From the NCBI GenBank assembly GCA_046349875.1, contig JAXMBN010000045.1, positions 1 through 41,088 of the forward strand: a stretch of 41,088 nt of DNA. Reading direction: 5' to 3'. The notes below the pieces were generated by a model. It was not told the origin of the DNA, did not search any database, and worked only from the letters and a program-made list of their open reading frames with translations. This document shows positions 9,854-19,168 of this stretch, one piece after another; positions within the stretch are counted from its first letter, which is position 1, and each line of letters opens with the position of its first letter. Both the position numbers and the translations under genes were made by a program. The stretch comes from JAXMBN01 sp046349875 (GTDB taxonomy: Bacteria; Planctomycetota; Planctomycetia; Pirellulales; Pirellulaceae).

Positions 9854-11314
9854 ATGGCACCATCCTCCCGCACCATTCCCACCCATCCATCGCGACGACA
9901 TTGGCTTGGATCGATAGGAGCCATGGGTGCTGCATCGCTTGGTCTCGACCGAATTGCGATCGCCGATTTGCTAGATCGTGATCGACGTCGTGAATCGGCG
10001 ATGACGGCCAAAGCACCTGATTTTCCAGCGCGTTGCCAGTCGGTCATCTTTTTGTTCATGGTTGGCGGTCCATCTCAGGTGGATTCGTTTGACTATAAGC
10101 CTTTGCTTCAAGAACTTGATGGCAAGCCTGTTCCTGAGTCCATTCGCAAGGCCGTCAGCGAGACCAAGCACGCCAATGTCTTTCATGGTTGTCACGACAA
10201 GCTCATGGCGAGTCCCTATCGCTTCTCGCGTCATGGGCAACAGGGGATGTGGATAAGTGAGCTATTTCCACATACGGCCAACGTCGTTGATGACTTGTGC
10301 TTCCTTCATTCTGTTCAGGCCGACTCCAACAATCATGCTCCGGCGAGTTACCAACTGCATACGGGTGACATTCGAAGTGGTAAGGCCAGCTTAGGGTCTT
10401 GGGTAACCTACGGGTTAGGCTCGGTGAATGAAGATCTTCCCGGTTATGTCACGCTGTTCGATGCAGGGCCACTTGGTGGTGCTGCCAATTACACCAATGG
10501 TTTCCTTCCTCCCTCATACCAACCTGTCCGCTTGCGAACGCAGGGACCACCGGTATTCGATTTGTTACCACCCACACATTGGGAAAGCTCGCAACGAGCG
10601 TCGATCGATTTGATCCAAAAATGGAATGAAGAGCACGCGTCACGCATTGGTCCCTATGGAGAACTCGAAGCTCGCATCGCTAGTTATGAATTGGCCTATC
10701 GGATGCAGTCATCCGCTATGGATGTGGGCAAGCTTGATGACGAGCCATCGTATATTCAAAGCGAATATGGGATCGACCAATCGGATAAACGACTACAGAG
10801 TTTTGCGCGCAAGTGTCTCATGGCGCGACGGCTCGTTGAACGAGGCGTCCGATTCGTCCAGGTCTATGACATGCCGGACAAAGATGGATGGGATGCTCAT
10901 GCCAAGTTGACAGACAACCATACACCGCGAGCTCGCTGGACAGATCAACCTTCCGCGGCATTGATTCGCGATCTCAAACGACGAGGCTTGCTTGATCAAA
11001 CACTGGTGATTTGGGCAAGCGAATTTGGTCGAACTCCGATGATGCAAGGCGATCGTGGCCGACAACACAATGCGGCTGGCTTCACGATTTGGATGGCCGG
11101 GGGTGGCATGCGTCCTGGTATGCGTTATGGTTCAACCGATGAAATTGGATTGATGGCCAATGAGCATCCAATCTCGTTTCGCGACTTACATGCCACGATC
11201 TTGACGGCCCTTGGGATCGAGTACGAAAAACTCTCCTTCACCGTCAGCGGACGGCAAGAGCGAATCACGGGTGTGGCAGGTACAGCTCGGCCCATTCGGG
11301 AGATTCTTCTATGA
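9854..11314 (+). CDS. DUF1501 family protein, exported (Tat-like signal)
   Basis: The protein is about 486 residues, normal for DUF1501, a family in the alkaline-phosphatase-like superfold that is greatly expanded in planctomycetes. I chose ATG 9854 because it puts the SRRHWLGSIGAMG twin-arginine-like signal at residues 13-25. ATG 9809 is an alternative that would overlap module C by 34 bases. Family motifs are visible: FLFMVGGPSQVDSFD near the start, HAPASYQ, then ASEFGRTP (Glu390) and GRQHN.AG with a GGGMRPG loop near the C-terminus. The gene ends in ATGA overlap with the PSD1-type cytochrome gene, the usual partner of DUF1501 genes in this phylum, so the two probably act together in the periplasm. 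The substrate is not known. Confidence 0.92.
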   Translation: MAPSSRTIPTHPSRRHWLGSIGAMGAASLGLDRIAIADLLDRDRRRESAMTAKAPDFPARCQSVIFLFMVGGPSQVDSFDYKPLLQELDGKPVPESIRKAVSETKHANVFHGCHDKLMASPYRFSRHGQQGMWISELFPHTANVVDDLCFLHSVQADSNNHAPASYQLHTGDIRSGKASLGSWVTYGLGSVNEDLPGYVTLFDAGPLGGAANYTNGFLPPSYQPVRLRTQGPPVFDLLPPTHWESSQRASIDLIQKWNEEHASRIGPYGELEARIASYELAYRMQSSAMDVGKLDDEPSYIQSEYGIDQSDKRLQSFARKCLMARRLVERGVRFVQVYDMPDKDGWDAHAKLTDNHTPRARWTDQPSAALIRDLKRRGLLDQTLVIWASEFGRTPMMQGDRGRQHNAAGFTIWMAGGGMRPGMRYGSTDEIGLMANEHPISFRDLHATILTALGIEYEKLSFTVSGRQERITGVAGTARPIREILL

Positions 11315-13690
11315 CCCGATGGCTCTGTATGGTAGCTGTTGCATGGAGTTGGGTTGGCTTCCCCATTCTTCTCGGAGCGCAGGAATCAGCCCCTGAAGTG
11401 GAAGCGAAGCAACACATTGCCAAGCGAGCCATTCGGCTCGTACAAGCGAAGTGCGTTTCTTGCCACGGCCCTGAGAAGCAAGAGGGAAACCTTCGGCTTG
11501 ATACAGTCGAGCATTTGAAGCAGGGCGGAGATCGAGGAAGCTTACTCGAACATCGCGATGGAAACATCCTACTACTGCGTTCGATCGATGGGTCCGATCC
11601 CGACCTACAAATGCCGCCGAAGAATCCACTTTCTCCGTCGGAAATCCAGCTCCTTCGGCAATGGGTAGCTGAGGGTGCACTTTGGTTTGACACCAAGGAA
11701 TCGGTGAACTCTGCGACTGGGAACGCTTGGGAAGACGAACTGAATCCCGTTCGTCAGAGGTTTCACGGAGAACGACTCGATCTTTGGTCGCTTAAGCCCA
11801 TTGAACGCCAATCTCTGCCCGAGCCCCGCTTTCCATCATGGGAACGATCTTCGCTTGATCGATTCGCTTCGGCCGATTGGAACCCACAGCAAGGAGCTCC
11901 CTCGCAAGATCTCGAAATGCGGCCATTGATTCGTCGATTGTCATTCGATTTGCGAGGCCTTCCTCCTAGTCCAGAAGAAGTGGATGAAGTTCTAGAGGAT
12001 CCTTCTCCGGATGCGATCGATCGATACATCGATCGCTTGTTAGCATCGCCGCACTATGGTCGGCATTTTGCCAGGATGTGGCTGGACGTCGTTCGATACA
12101 GCGATAGCAATGGTTTTGACTGGGACGAATACCGCAAAGATGCATGGCGTTTTCGCGATTATGTCATCGACGCTTGGAACCATGACAAGTCATTCCAAAA
12201 TTTCATCGTCGAGCAGTTGGCCGGCGACGAATTAGTGAATGGAGCACCTGCAACGGATGAAGAAGTTGCCCGCTGGATTGCAACGGGTTATTTGCGTCTC
12301 GGACCACAAGACAACGCGGCTCCCTTGTTCAATGAGCAAGATCGTGCTCGCGCCGAGCTTCTCGCTGATTTAACAGAAACGACCGCAAGTGCTTTTCTTG
12401 GAATGACTCTTTCTTGTTGCCGTTGTCATGATCACAAATCCGATCCTTTGACTCAAGAAGATCATTATCGCTTTCGCGCTTTCTTTGCATGCGTCGAATA
12501 TGGTGACAAACTCGGGATTGACCTTCGCGATGTTCAAGAATCTCTCGAGAAGCACAATCAACCGATCGAGAAAGAGATCGAGGAGCTGAAGAAACAAGTC
12601 GAATCGATCAAAGACAAAAAAGATTCCAAACGAGTCGAACTGCAAAAAACGATCGATCGTCGCAAGAAGGAACTCAAGGCGATCACGCCTGCGTTGTTGA
12701 TGACGGATGGCCAAGATCACACTCTGGAAACGGCTGTGTTCTTCCAGGGCGACCATCGTTCTCCTCGACAGACAGTTCAACCAGGCTTCTTTTCCGTACT
12801 CACGCCTGAGAATAGCCAAGTGATCAAGCCGATCAATCCCAAGACGAGTGGTCGACGATTGAGTCTGGCCCAGTGGATTGCCTCCCCCGAGAATCGCTGG
12901 ACATCACGGGTGATCGTTAATCGATTATGGCAAGCTCAATTTGGAGACGGACTCGTCTCTTCCGAAAATGATTTTGGCTATACAGGGAACCTTCCCTCGA
13001 ATCCAGCCATGCTCGATTGGCTCGCGATGCAATTCATGGAACACGACTGGTCGCTAAAGCATGTGCAACGCAGTCTCGTAACGAGCCGCGTCTATCGACA
13101 ACAAGTTCCTCGGCAATCCAATGAATATGCCCTGAGGAAATCGATTCGTCGCCTCTCGGCCGAACAGCTTCGCGATGCGACCTTGGCGTGCTCGGGCCTG
13201 TTACAAGATCGCAGGGGAGTGGCCTCCCATTTGGCCCAAACTGCCCGACGATATCCTTCAGGCCAATCCCGCGTTTCTGGACGACAATGATACGAAAACC
13301 AAAGGTTGGTATCCTTCCGATGCCAACCTGCAATCGGTCCGCAGCATCTATCTCATTCAGAAACGAACTGTGCGATTGCCGTGGCTCGAGTGTTTTGATC
13401 TTCCCGAGAATTCGGTCTCATGCCCACAACGCGAAAGCTCAATCGTTCCGACTCAGGCACTGACGATGCTCAATGGCGAGCTTACCGTCGAATGCGCCCA
13501 TGCGCTGGCTCAATCCCTTCATCATCTCAGCGATGCAGATACCTTTGTGGAGGCCGTCTTCCGACGTACCTTCCAGCGTCTTCCAACGAATACGGAAAAG
13601 GAAGCCTCGCTGGCGTTTCTAGCAGAACATGATCGGACCGCATTCTGTCGAGCCATTCTCAACACGAATGAGTTCGCATTCTACGAGTGA
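11311..13690 (+). CDS. PSD1 family protein: cytochrome c domain, DUF1549, DUF1553 (frameshift near 3' end)
   Basis: ATG 11311 overlaps the DUF1501 stop as ATGA and has GGGAG upstream. Residues 1-24 are a signal peptide. A planctomycete-type cytochrome c domain follows with the haem motif CVSCH at residues 48-52 and a distal MPP. DUF1549 occupies roughly residues 175-300 (SPHYGRHFARMWLDVVRYSDS). A second CCRCHDH motif lies near residue 370. A charged coiled coil spans about 410-470 and DUF1553 begins near 510 (NRLWQAQFGDGL). The frame shifts near 13198-13217: the first frame stops at 13290, while the family sequence (GEWPPIW.KLPDDIL, then PTQALTMLN) continues in another frame to the stop at 13688-13690. 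Restored, the protein would be about 793 residues. Role: periplasmic haem protein, probably redox or carbohydrate related by family association only. Confidence 0.88.
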
Positions 13691-13710
13691 TGGCCAATGC
13701 GTTGCGATGG

Positions 13711-15035
13711 TTAGGTGTCGCGCAAGCATCGTCGTAATTGATCGATGGCGGTTTTGCCAATGCGAGCCATCATGACATCGGGATGTGCACCCAATTCCCA
13801 CGTTCGAAATTGCATCGAATGGTTTCGCTTGAGAATGCCAACCGTCGTATTGGCCATCGGCAATCGTTGTTTCTCCTGAAACGTCGAAGTCTCAGGGTAA
13901 CCTGCGACCCACAAAACCCAATCGGAGTCGAACCAATGCTGGACCTGAGTTGCCATACATTGCCATCGAATCCATTTTTCAGCCACCTCCGGCGATGGTG
14001 TTCCATTCCATAAAGGATCGGGAAGGGTAGGGGGACATCCGTCTACGACAAGTTGCTTCGAGTTTGATCGTTGCCATCCTCGCTCAACCTCTTCTTCATT
14101 TCGGAAATGGAGTCCGCCTCGAACGCAAGCCGTACTGAGAGCATCAGCTCGCAAAAGCGCATCACTGACCCATGCCGTCGGCCCCACTTCAATAATGGCT
14201 ACGGATTCATTTCGTTTTGACAAGGCCTGAATGACCGCATCTTCGAGATCGATATCTCCCTCGCCGAAGATCAAATCTCCAAAACAATCGTAAATCTCTT
14301 GGCGTGTGGGTTCCATGATGACGTTGGCCTCTTCCAATGAGCCCGCCGCAGCCGCCATACGAAGCGTGATGGTCGCTTGACTGACCGTGATTCCAACGCG
14401 TGGCACACGATCGCGAGCAATCAGATTCGGCAATTTGACTTCGACATCGCTTTCGCCGATGCCAAAAAGTTTGATCGAATGATAGTACCAAGTTTGGGCT
14501 TCGATCGATTCGTCCGCGAGGAGCCGTTCTTTGATGGATAAGAGAAACATTTCTTTCATTTCGGCTGGAACACCGGGCAATGCAAAGAGCCTACATCGAT
14601 GATCGGCAGCGGTGACCGTGAGGTCGATGCCTGGAGCTGAACCATGCGGATTAGGAATCACCCATGTTCCTTCAGGAAAAAGAGCTTGAACGCGATTGCG
14701 TTCTGGCATCGGACGCCTTCTCTTGGCGAAGAGATTCTCGATATGCTCCAGAGATGCGGGATCGAGTTTAAGTTCGCGAGAAAATGCACTGGCCATCGCT
14801 TCACGCGTGAGATCATCCGCTGTCGGGCCGAGCCCTCCTGTGGAGATGACGATATTCGCTCGCTGAGCAGCCTCGCGAAAGATCCGTACATTCGCATCGA
14901 GATCATCTCCAACGGTGGTGTGAGCATCACCTGAATTCCAAGATCACCCAATTGTTGGCTCAGCCATTGGCTATTGGTATCCAAACGTTGGCCACTGGAG
15001 AGTTCATCGCCGATGGATATTACTTCTGCAATCAT
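13711..15035 (-). CDS. cinA: CinA-like protein (MoCF domain plus degenerate amidase domain), frameshifted
   Basis: The N-terminus from ATG 15035 reads MIAEVISIGDELSSGQRLDTN, the hallmark of CinA's MoCF-like (molybdopterin-binding) domain, which hydrolyses ADP-ribose in characterised CinA proteins. Near 14913-14925 the frame shifts. The family sequence continues in another frame (HTTVGDDLDANV, then STGGLGPTADDLTREA) to the stop at 13711. The restored length is about 441 residues, close to normal. The middle region is standard (PHGSAPG, FALPGVPAEM). The C-terminal domain should be the nicotinamide-nucleotide amidase, but the usual AES-C-TGG active-site segment is replaced by IIEVGPTAWVSD, so amidase activity is doubtful. 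The gene is convergent with the PSD1 gene, 20 bases away. As written only the second frame, from 14796, is a long open frame. Confidence 0.85.
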
Positions 15036-15141
15036 GTTGACATCTTAGGTAGTAGGCAATGGCCGCAAGGTCGTTTCCAAAACCAAGCGTCCCGAAACAA
15101 CTTTGTAAGCGTACCTAAGAATGATCGATTCAAGGAGAGGG

Positions 15142-15160
15142 GGCCGAGCATGACTCGGCC
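15142..15160. repeat. Short perfect inverted repeat (hairpin) upstream of cinA
   Basis: GGCCGAG and CTCGGCC flank a five-base loop (CATGA), giving a perfect 7-bp GC-rich stem. It lies between the start of cinA and the 3' end of the coiled-coil gene, both on the minus strand, so it could be a transcription end for the coiled-coil gene. Neither strand shows a convincing U-tract. Confidence 0.4.
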
Positions 15161-15180
15161 AGAAGGCGTTTTGACATTGC

Positions 15181-15284
15181 CGTGCAAGCCCCAAGCTCAA
15201 GGCGCAAAATGAAACGTTTACCCTTCTGCGAGGTAGACGCCCCATCTGCCCAGCTGCGCCTTGAGACTTGGGGGGAATTGCACG
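15181..15284. repeat. Long imperfect inverted repeat
   Basis: The left arm (15181-15206) and right arm (15255-15284) are reverse complements with a few gaps. They share CGTGCAA at the outer ends, CCCC-AAG in the middle and CTCAAGGCGCA (11 bases exact) at the inner ends. The loop is about 48 bases. It sits in the 292-base gap between cinA and the coiled-coil gene. It could be a structured RNA element, a terminator, or a relic of a small mobile repeat. Confidence 0.55.
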
Positions 15285-15327
15285 CATGCGTGAAGGCGTG
15301 CTTTAGAAGTCGCGTTTTGCGATCACC

Positions 15328-16560
15328 CTACGAGTTATCCTTGAGCCCAAGACGGGACAACCAATTGCCTCCGGCGGCCTTGGCATTTTGCTTAGTAGCT
15401 TCGCTTGCGTCACCTTGCTTGGGCAATGTTCGAAGCCATTCATCCATTTCTAGTCGCTCGCGAGCCAGCTTAGCACGCTCGCGAGACAGCTCGATCTCTG
15501 CCTGCCGAACCTTTTCCTCCCATTCCGATTGCAGATCCTTCAGCTTCTTTCGCTCGGTTTGAATAAGCTCATCGGTTTCAAGCAATTGTGCGATGGCCGC
15601 AGCTCCCACGGCCAAACCATCGCGAGCCGAGCTTTGCTCTTCCAAAAGCTGTCGTAGTTCGCGAATTTCTTCATCGCGCCGTTCGATCTCTTTCTGGGTG
15701 GTTTCCACGATCCCTTGAATGGTAGCTCGATCACCCAAAGAGGATCCTTGATCGTCGGACTCCAGTTCCTTGAGAAGTAGCTTCTTACGTTCTTCCCACG
15801 AAAGGGATTCGTTGCTTCCTTTCGATTCCTGCAACTGATGCTTGGCGATTTGATCGGCAAGCTCATTCGCTTGCATACGAAGTTCAACCGCTTCTTTTCG
15901 AGCATCGAGCAATTGAGTACGCAGTTCCGACACCAATTCCATCGAGACGCTTTCCTCTTCCTTAGGTGCGTTTTGACGAAGGATGTCGACCTCATTTGCC
16001 AAAAATGAAATCTGCTCGTCTCGATGCTCTATTTCGGCCTTGAGCAACTCCACTTCTTCGGATTGATCTGGGGCTGGAAGAGCCATTCGTTCCGCGAGCG
16101 ATTCTTGCAGCAAAGTACGTTCAGCTTGAGCGGACGCCAATTGCTGGTGAAGATCGTCGGACAACGCTCGCATTTCTTCCAGGGTCAATGCGAGGCATTG
16201 TCGTTCTTCCAATTGATTTCCAAGAGCGATGGCTTGATCGCGCTCGAGAACAAGGTTTTGAGAACGCGAAGCCTCTTCATGCAAACGAGACTGCAATTCC
16301 TCAGCTTGCTCGGCCAGTTGGGAAAGGAGAGTAAACGGCTGAGGAGTCGCAGGGCATTCACTCGAGGTGGAAGCGGGAGCATTGGATACGGCTTCGAGGC
16401 TTCAGGAGAGCTCGCCAAGAGTCTCCACAAGATGCTTTCTCTGACGTCGAAGTCGCGATAGCCGCTTTTTCAATCTGCTCGACTGTGATAATGCTTTTTT
16501 GGGGGGGGAAACAAGATCTGGTTGATTCCTACGGTTTCCGTTTTCATTTGAAATCAACAT
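15328..16560 (-). CDS. Coiled-coil protein, interrupted by an in-frame TGA
   Basis: The protein is dominated by long Glu/Lys/Leu/Arg-rich heptads from about residue 90 to 370 (ELRTQLLDARKEAVELRMQ, ERRDEEIRELRQLLEEQ, ELSRERAKLARERLEMDEW), then a short tail ending RLGLKDNS. One reading frame runs from ATG 16560 to TAG 15328-15330 and is broken only by TGA at 16402-16404. Before it the frame reads LKKRLSRLRRQRKHLVETLGELS, and after it SLEAVSNAPASTSS, which join naturally. From the first usable start after the TGA (TTG 16296) a 322-residue protein would be made. The start itself is uncertain because an unusual run of eight G (16501-16508) lies just downstream of it. Function unknown; scaffold or cell-shape roles are common for such proteins. 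Confidence 0.7.
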
Positions 16561-17853
16561 TCCGCAAAAAGAAAGACTTACGCAGACGTCAATATCTGCT
16601 ATTTCGAATGAATAGGTCTTTTTCGCGGGTTCGTCGTAAAACATCATTGCGATTGTTGAACATCAAATGCAAACCGAGGTTGGGATATAGCGGTTGCGAC
16701 TGTTTTATGCTAAAAATACGGGTATTCGATTCAAAGCAAATCGCTCGCCATCGGTTGTCAGGAGAGGTTCCAATTGAAGAAGAAAAGTGCTGAGGAATCG
16801 CAGATTGGACGTTTGAATCGGCTCTTCGTGAACCGGAACAGACCGTCCATTCTTGGAACAGGGCAATCTGGGCGGATCAACCCTCCAGGAGTATGAGAAA
16901 GCCGATTCAAGCGCATTCGATATCGCCAGCAGCAATAGAACGCCGAGCGAAAGATCGAACTGTTGCGAGGCATCGACAAGGAAGGCAACGTCAAGACCGA
17001 AGCCTTTGAAGAAGGGAGCGATGACTTTTTGGAAAACAGTCGAACCGAAATCAGCGCCGTTCGGTCTAATGAAAGGCGTACTTCAACAAAACGTCTTGAG
17101 AGTGGGTGCATAACCGGTAATCGTTTCACCGTTGTAGGTGATCCAAATCCACGATCATGAAAGCCTAGAATGGCATTCGGTTGGCTCGATGACTCAAATG
17201 GAGTCAAGGGATTCCAAAATTTGCTTCAAAACGGCCGAATTTAGGATCAATTGAGTTTTCAAGATCCCTTTGGAAGGACGTTTAGCAGCCCATCCAAAGA
17301 ATCTTTCTAAAGTAATCCCCCGGTTTGAATCGAAACTATGTTCGACAGCTTGTTCTGTTCCTGCCGCGAGTACGCTCAATTCGGCTGGAAGCAAAACGAG
17401 TTGGCCATGAAAATTCATCGCGCAGCATTTTCCTGTTCTCAGATAAGCTGCCGGGACGGAGTGCTATCGACGGCGCTCGTTTTCGCGCTGGCGATCGTTC
17501 TCTCTACGCGCGATCGACTTTGATTTGTTTCGGCTTTGTCGACCTTCGTGAAGCCGTAGGGGTGCGTGCTCGATCACCCGGTTGAGTACAACCGCGGGCA
17601 GATCGACGAACAAGCTGGATTTCTGCATGCATTCACATGCATGGTGAAATTGAGTTTCCAACTGGAAGCGCCCTGACCCAGTGCTCCATTGGGCGCAGCT
17701 TCACGCCCACCTTTGAAGCAACATTATCAACAAGGTGACGCTGCGTTGCATAGTGTGCTCCTGATGGAACAAAAGGGCGATTTGTGCCGCACCTTGCTGC
17801 CCAGCAGTCAAGTTCAGCATCCCAAGCAACAGAAGGTAACGGAGAATTATAAC
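16561..17853. other. 1.3-kb stretch without an intact gene; possible decayed coding remnants
   Basis: No reading frame here looks like a complete gene. Two patches have coding character. From about 16774 (TTG preceded by AGGAGAGG) and especially about 16945-17090 on the plus strand, codons of the type GGC-ATC-GAC-AAG-GAA-GGC-AAC (peptide LLRGIDKEGNVKTEAFEEGS) show ordinary codon bias, but the frame is broken before and after. A second patch, 17338-17523 (+), begins MFDSLFCSC and ends in a hydrophobic segment VLSTALVFALAIVLS. I cannot assign either to a family. The stretch separates the divergent coiled-coil and regulator genes, so it should hold both promoters. No tRNA or known structured RNA was recognised. 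Confidence 0.35.
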
Positions 17854-18427
17854 ATGAAGGTGTTCACCACAGGATAGGTCGCGAAGATCTGTAAGGTGGC
17901 CCCGCGAACTGTTAGCAGCGTTCGACTCCGGCCGACCTGGCAAGGGGTATCGCATTCCCGGATCGCAAGACCGACGCATTCCACGCGATTACCTCATCAA
18001 GTTCCTCAAGGAGCACGGAATGCCCCTTGGAGACCTTGAAGACGAGGCCATGGCCAAAGTCTTGATCGTCGCTCAGGACCAAGTCCTGATCGAAAACTTG
18101 AAGCGCGAGCTTCCACTCGAAAAGAGCTTCAAGGTATCGGTCGCTGCCAGTGGATTTGAAGCCGGCATCCAAGCCGAGAGCTTCCACCCAGACTGCATGA
18201 TTGTCGACTTCTCGATCGGCAAGCTCGAAGCACTTCAAATCTGCCAGAATCTTCGAAAGAACCCTGATTTCACCGAGATCATCTTGATTGCTTTGTTGCC
18301 AGATGATGGTAACACGATGAGCTTTGATCGTTCCAGCATCAACGAAACGTTCAAGAAGCCTTTCGATGCACGCTTGCTCGCCGAAAGACTTCGTACTCTC
18401 ATCGGCGTCAAGAAGGAATTGGTGTAA
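17854..18427 (+). CDS. HTH-receiver regulator (excisionase-type HTH plus response-regulator receiver), disrupted
   Basis: ATG 17854 has GGAG nine bases upstream. The first residues, MKVFTTG, are followed by TAG at 17875-17877 where the family has Gln, then VAKICKVAPRTVS, a helix-turn-helix of the excisionase/MerR type. A frame change at about 17914-17922 loses the KW of the expected SKWFDSG. Sequence then continues in the new frame with GYRIPGSQDRRIPRDYLIKFLKEHGMPLGDL. The second half is a receiver domain: VLIVAQDQ in place of the usual acidic pair, a phospho-acceptor-position Asp in IVDFS, and a conserved Lys in KKPFD. The intact downstream frame alone (18020-18427) makes a 135-residue receiver without the DNA-binding part. 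This architecture is typical of planctomycetes. A strong terminator follows. Confidence 0.8.
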
Positions 18428-18508
18428 CCACCGTCCACGGAGAATGGACTCAAGAGTTAGCAGAAACACTGCTAATGCCATTGAGCACACTCGACTTCTC
18501 ACCGACTT

Positions 18509-18545
18509 AAAAACCCTGTCGACACCCGCGTCGGCAGGGTTTTTT
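18509..18545 (+). terminator. Rho-independent terminator after the HTH-receiver gene
   Basis: A run of five A and CCCTG pairs with CAGGG and six T. An inner CGAC/GTCG extension (joined by a T-G wobble) closes a six-base loop. The stem is about 15 bp and is followed directly by the T tract, 80 bases after the stop codon at 18427. Confidence 0.88.
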
Positions 18546-18679
18546 CGTTTTCCTAGTTGCCCCAGGTTGCTCCGGACTCGTTTTTGCGGTTTTCACTGCG
18601 AGCCCGGATCGTTCAAATGGTTTTTAAGCCAATTGGGCGAGACGGAATCACCCCCTTTTACTGGGATCAGGTTGAGCAA

Positions 18680-19168
18680 ATGGGTTCGTTCACGCATTTC
18701 GATGAACACGGGTCGACCCGAATGGTCGACGTCGGCTCCAAGGAATGGACCCACCGTCGAGCGATAGCGCGGGGCAGGGTTCGCATGAATCCCGAAACGC
18801 GAACGGCCATCGAGTCGGGACTTGCCAGCAAAAAAGGGAATGTGCTCGAAGTGGCTCGCTTGGCTGGCATCATGGCTAGCAAGCAAACCAGTCAACTCAT
18901 TCCCTTGTGCCATCCCGTCCCGATCGATTCGGTACAGCTCGACTGTGCATGGGTTTCTGCTGAAGAACTCGAATGGACAGCAACAGCTCAAGCAACGTGG
19001 AAGACAGGGGTGGAAATGGAGGCCTTGGTTGCGGTGACCACGGCTTGCTTAACCGTCTATGACATGTGCAAAGCAATCGACAAAGGGATGACCCTCGAAT
19101 CGATTCGCTTGGTATCCAAGACGGGTGGAAAAAGCGGCGAGTTTCGACGCGCGGGTGAAGAACGATGA
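18680..19168 (+). CDS. moaC: Cyclic pyranopterin monophosphate synthase MoaC
   Basis: MoaC converts the MoaA product into cyclic pyranopterin monophosphate, the first committed intermediate of molybdenum cofactor synthesis, in the cytoplasm. I chose ATG 18680 because it gives the family-typical opening GSFTHFDEHGSTRMVDV and a normal 162-residue length; the frame is open further upstream without a better start. Conserved features are KKGNVLEVARLAGIMASKQT (Lys51), the LCHP motif (His78), GVEMEALVAVTTA and the active-site segment YDMCKAIDK (Asp128, Lys131), ending SKTGGKSGEF. The stop overlaps the start of the next gene as ATGA. No other molybdenum cofactor genes lie next to it; the cinA-like gene 3.6 kb away only shares the MoCF fold. 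Confidence 0.95.
   Translation: MGSFTHFDEHGSTRMVDVGSKEWTHRRAIARGRVRMNPETRTAIESGLASKKGNVLEVARLAGIMASKQTSQLIPLCHPVPIDSVQLDCAWVSAEELEWTATAQATWKTGVEMEALVAVTTACLTVYDMCKAIDKGMTLESIRLVSKTGGKSGEFRRAGEER

Noticed and set aside
15182..15562. 126-codon plus-strand frame
   Set aside because: Antisense to the coiled-coil gene. Serine/arginine-rich composition is the shadow of Glu/Leu-rich codons on the other strand.
16758..17207. 149-codon frame on the minus strand
   Set aside because: Serine-, leucine- and phenylalanine-rich with poor codon use and no ribosome-binding site. It is antisense to the plus-strand patch with better coding character.
18557..18679. Longer MoaC start at 18557
   Set aside because: Would overlap the trailing end of the terminator region and add 41 residues not found in MoaC proteins; GSFTHFDE at ATG 18680 is the family start.
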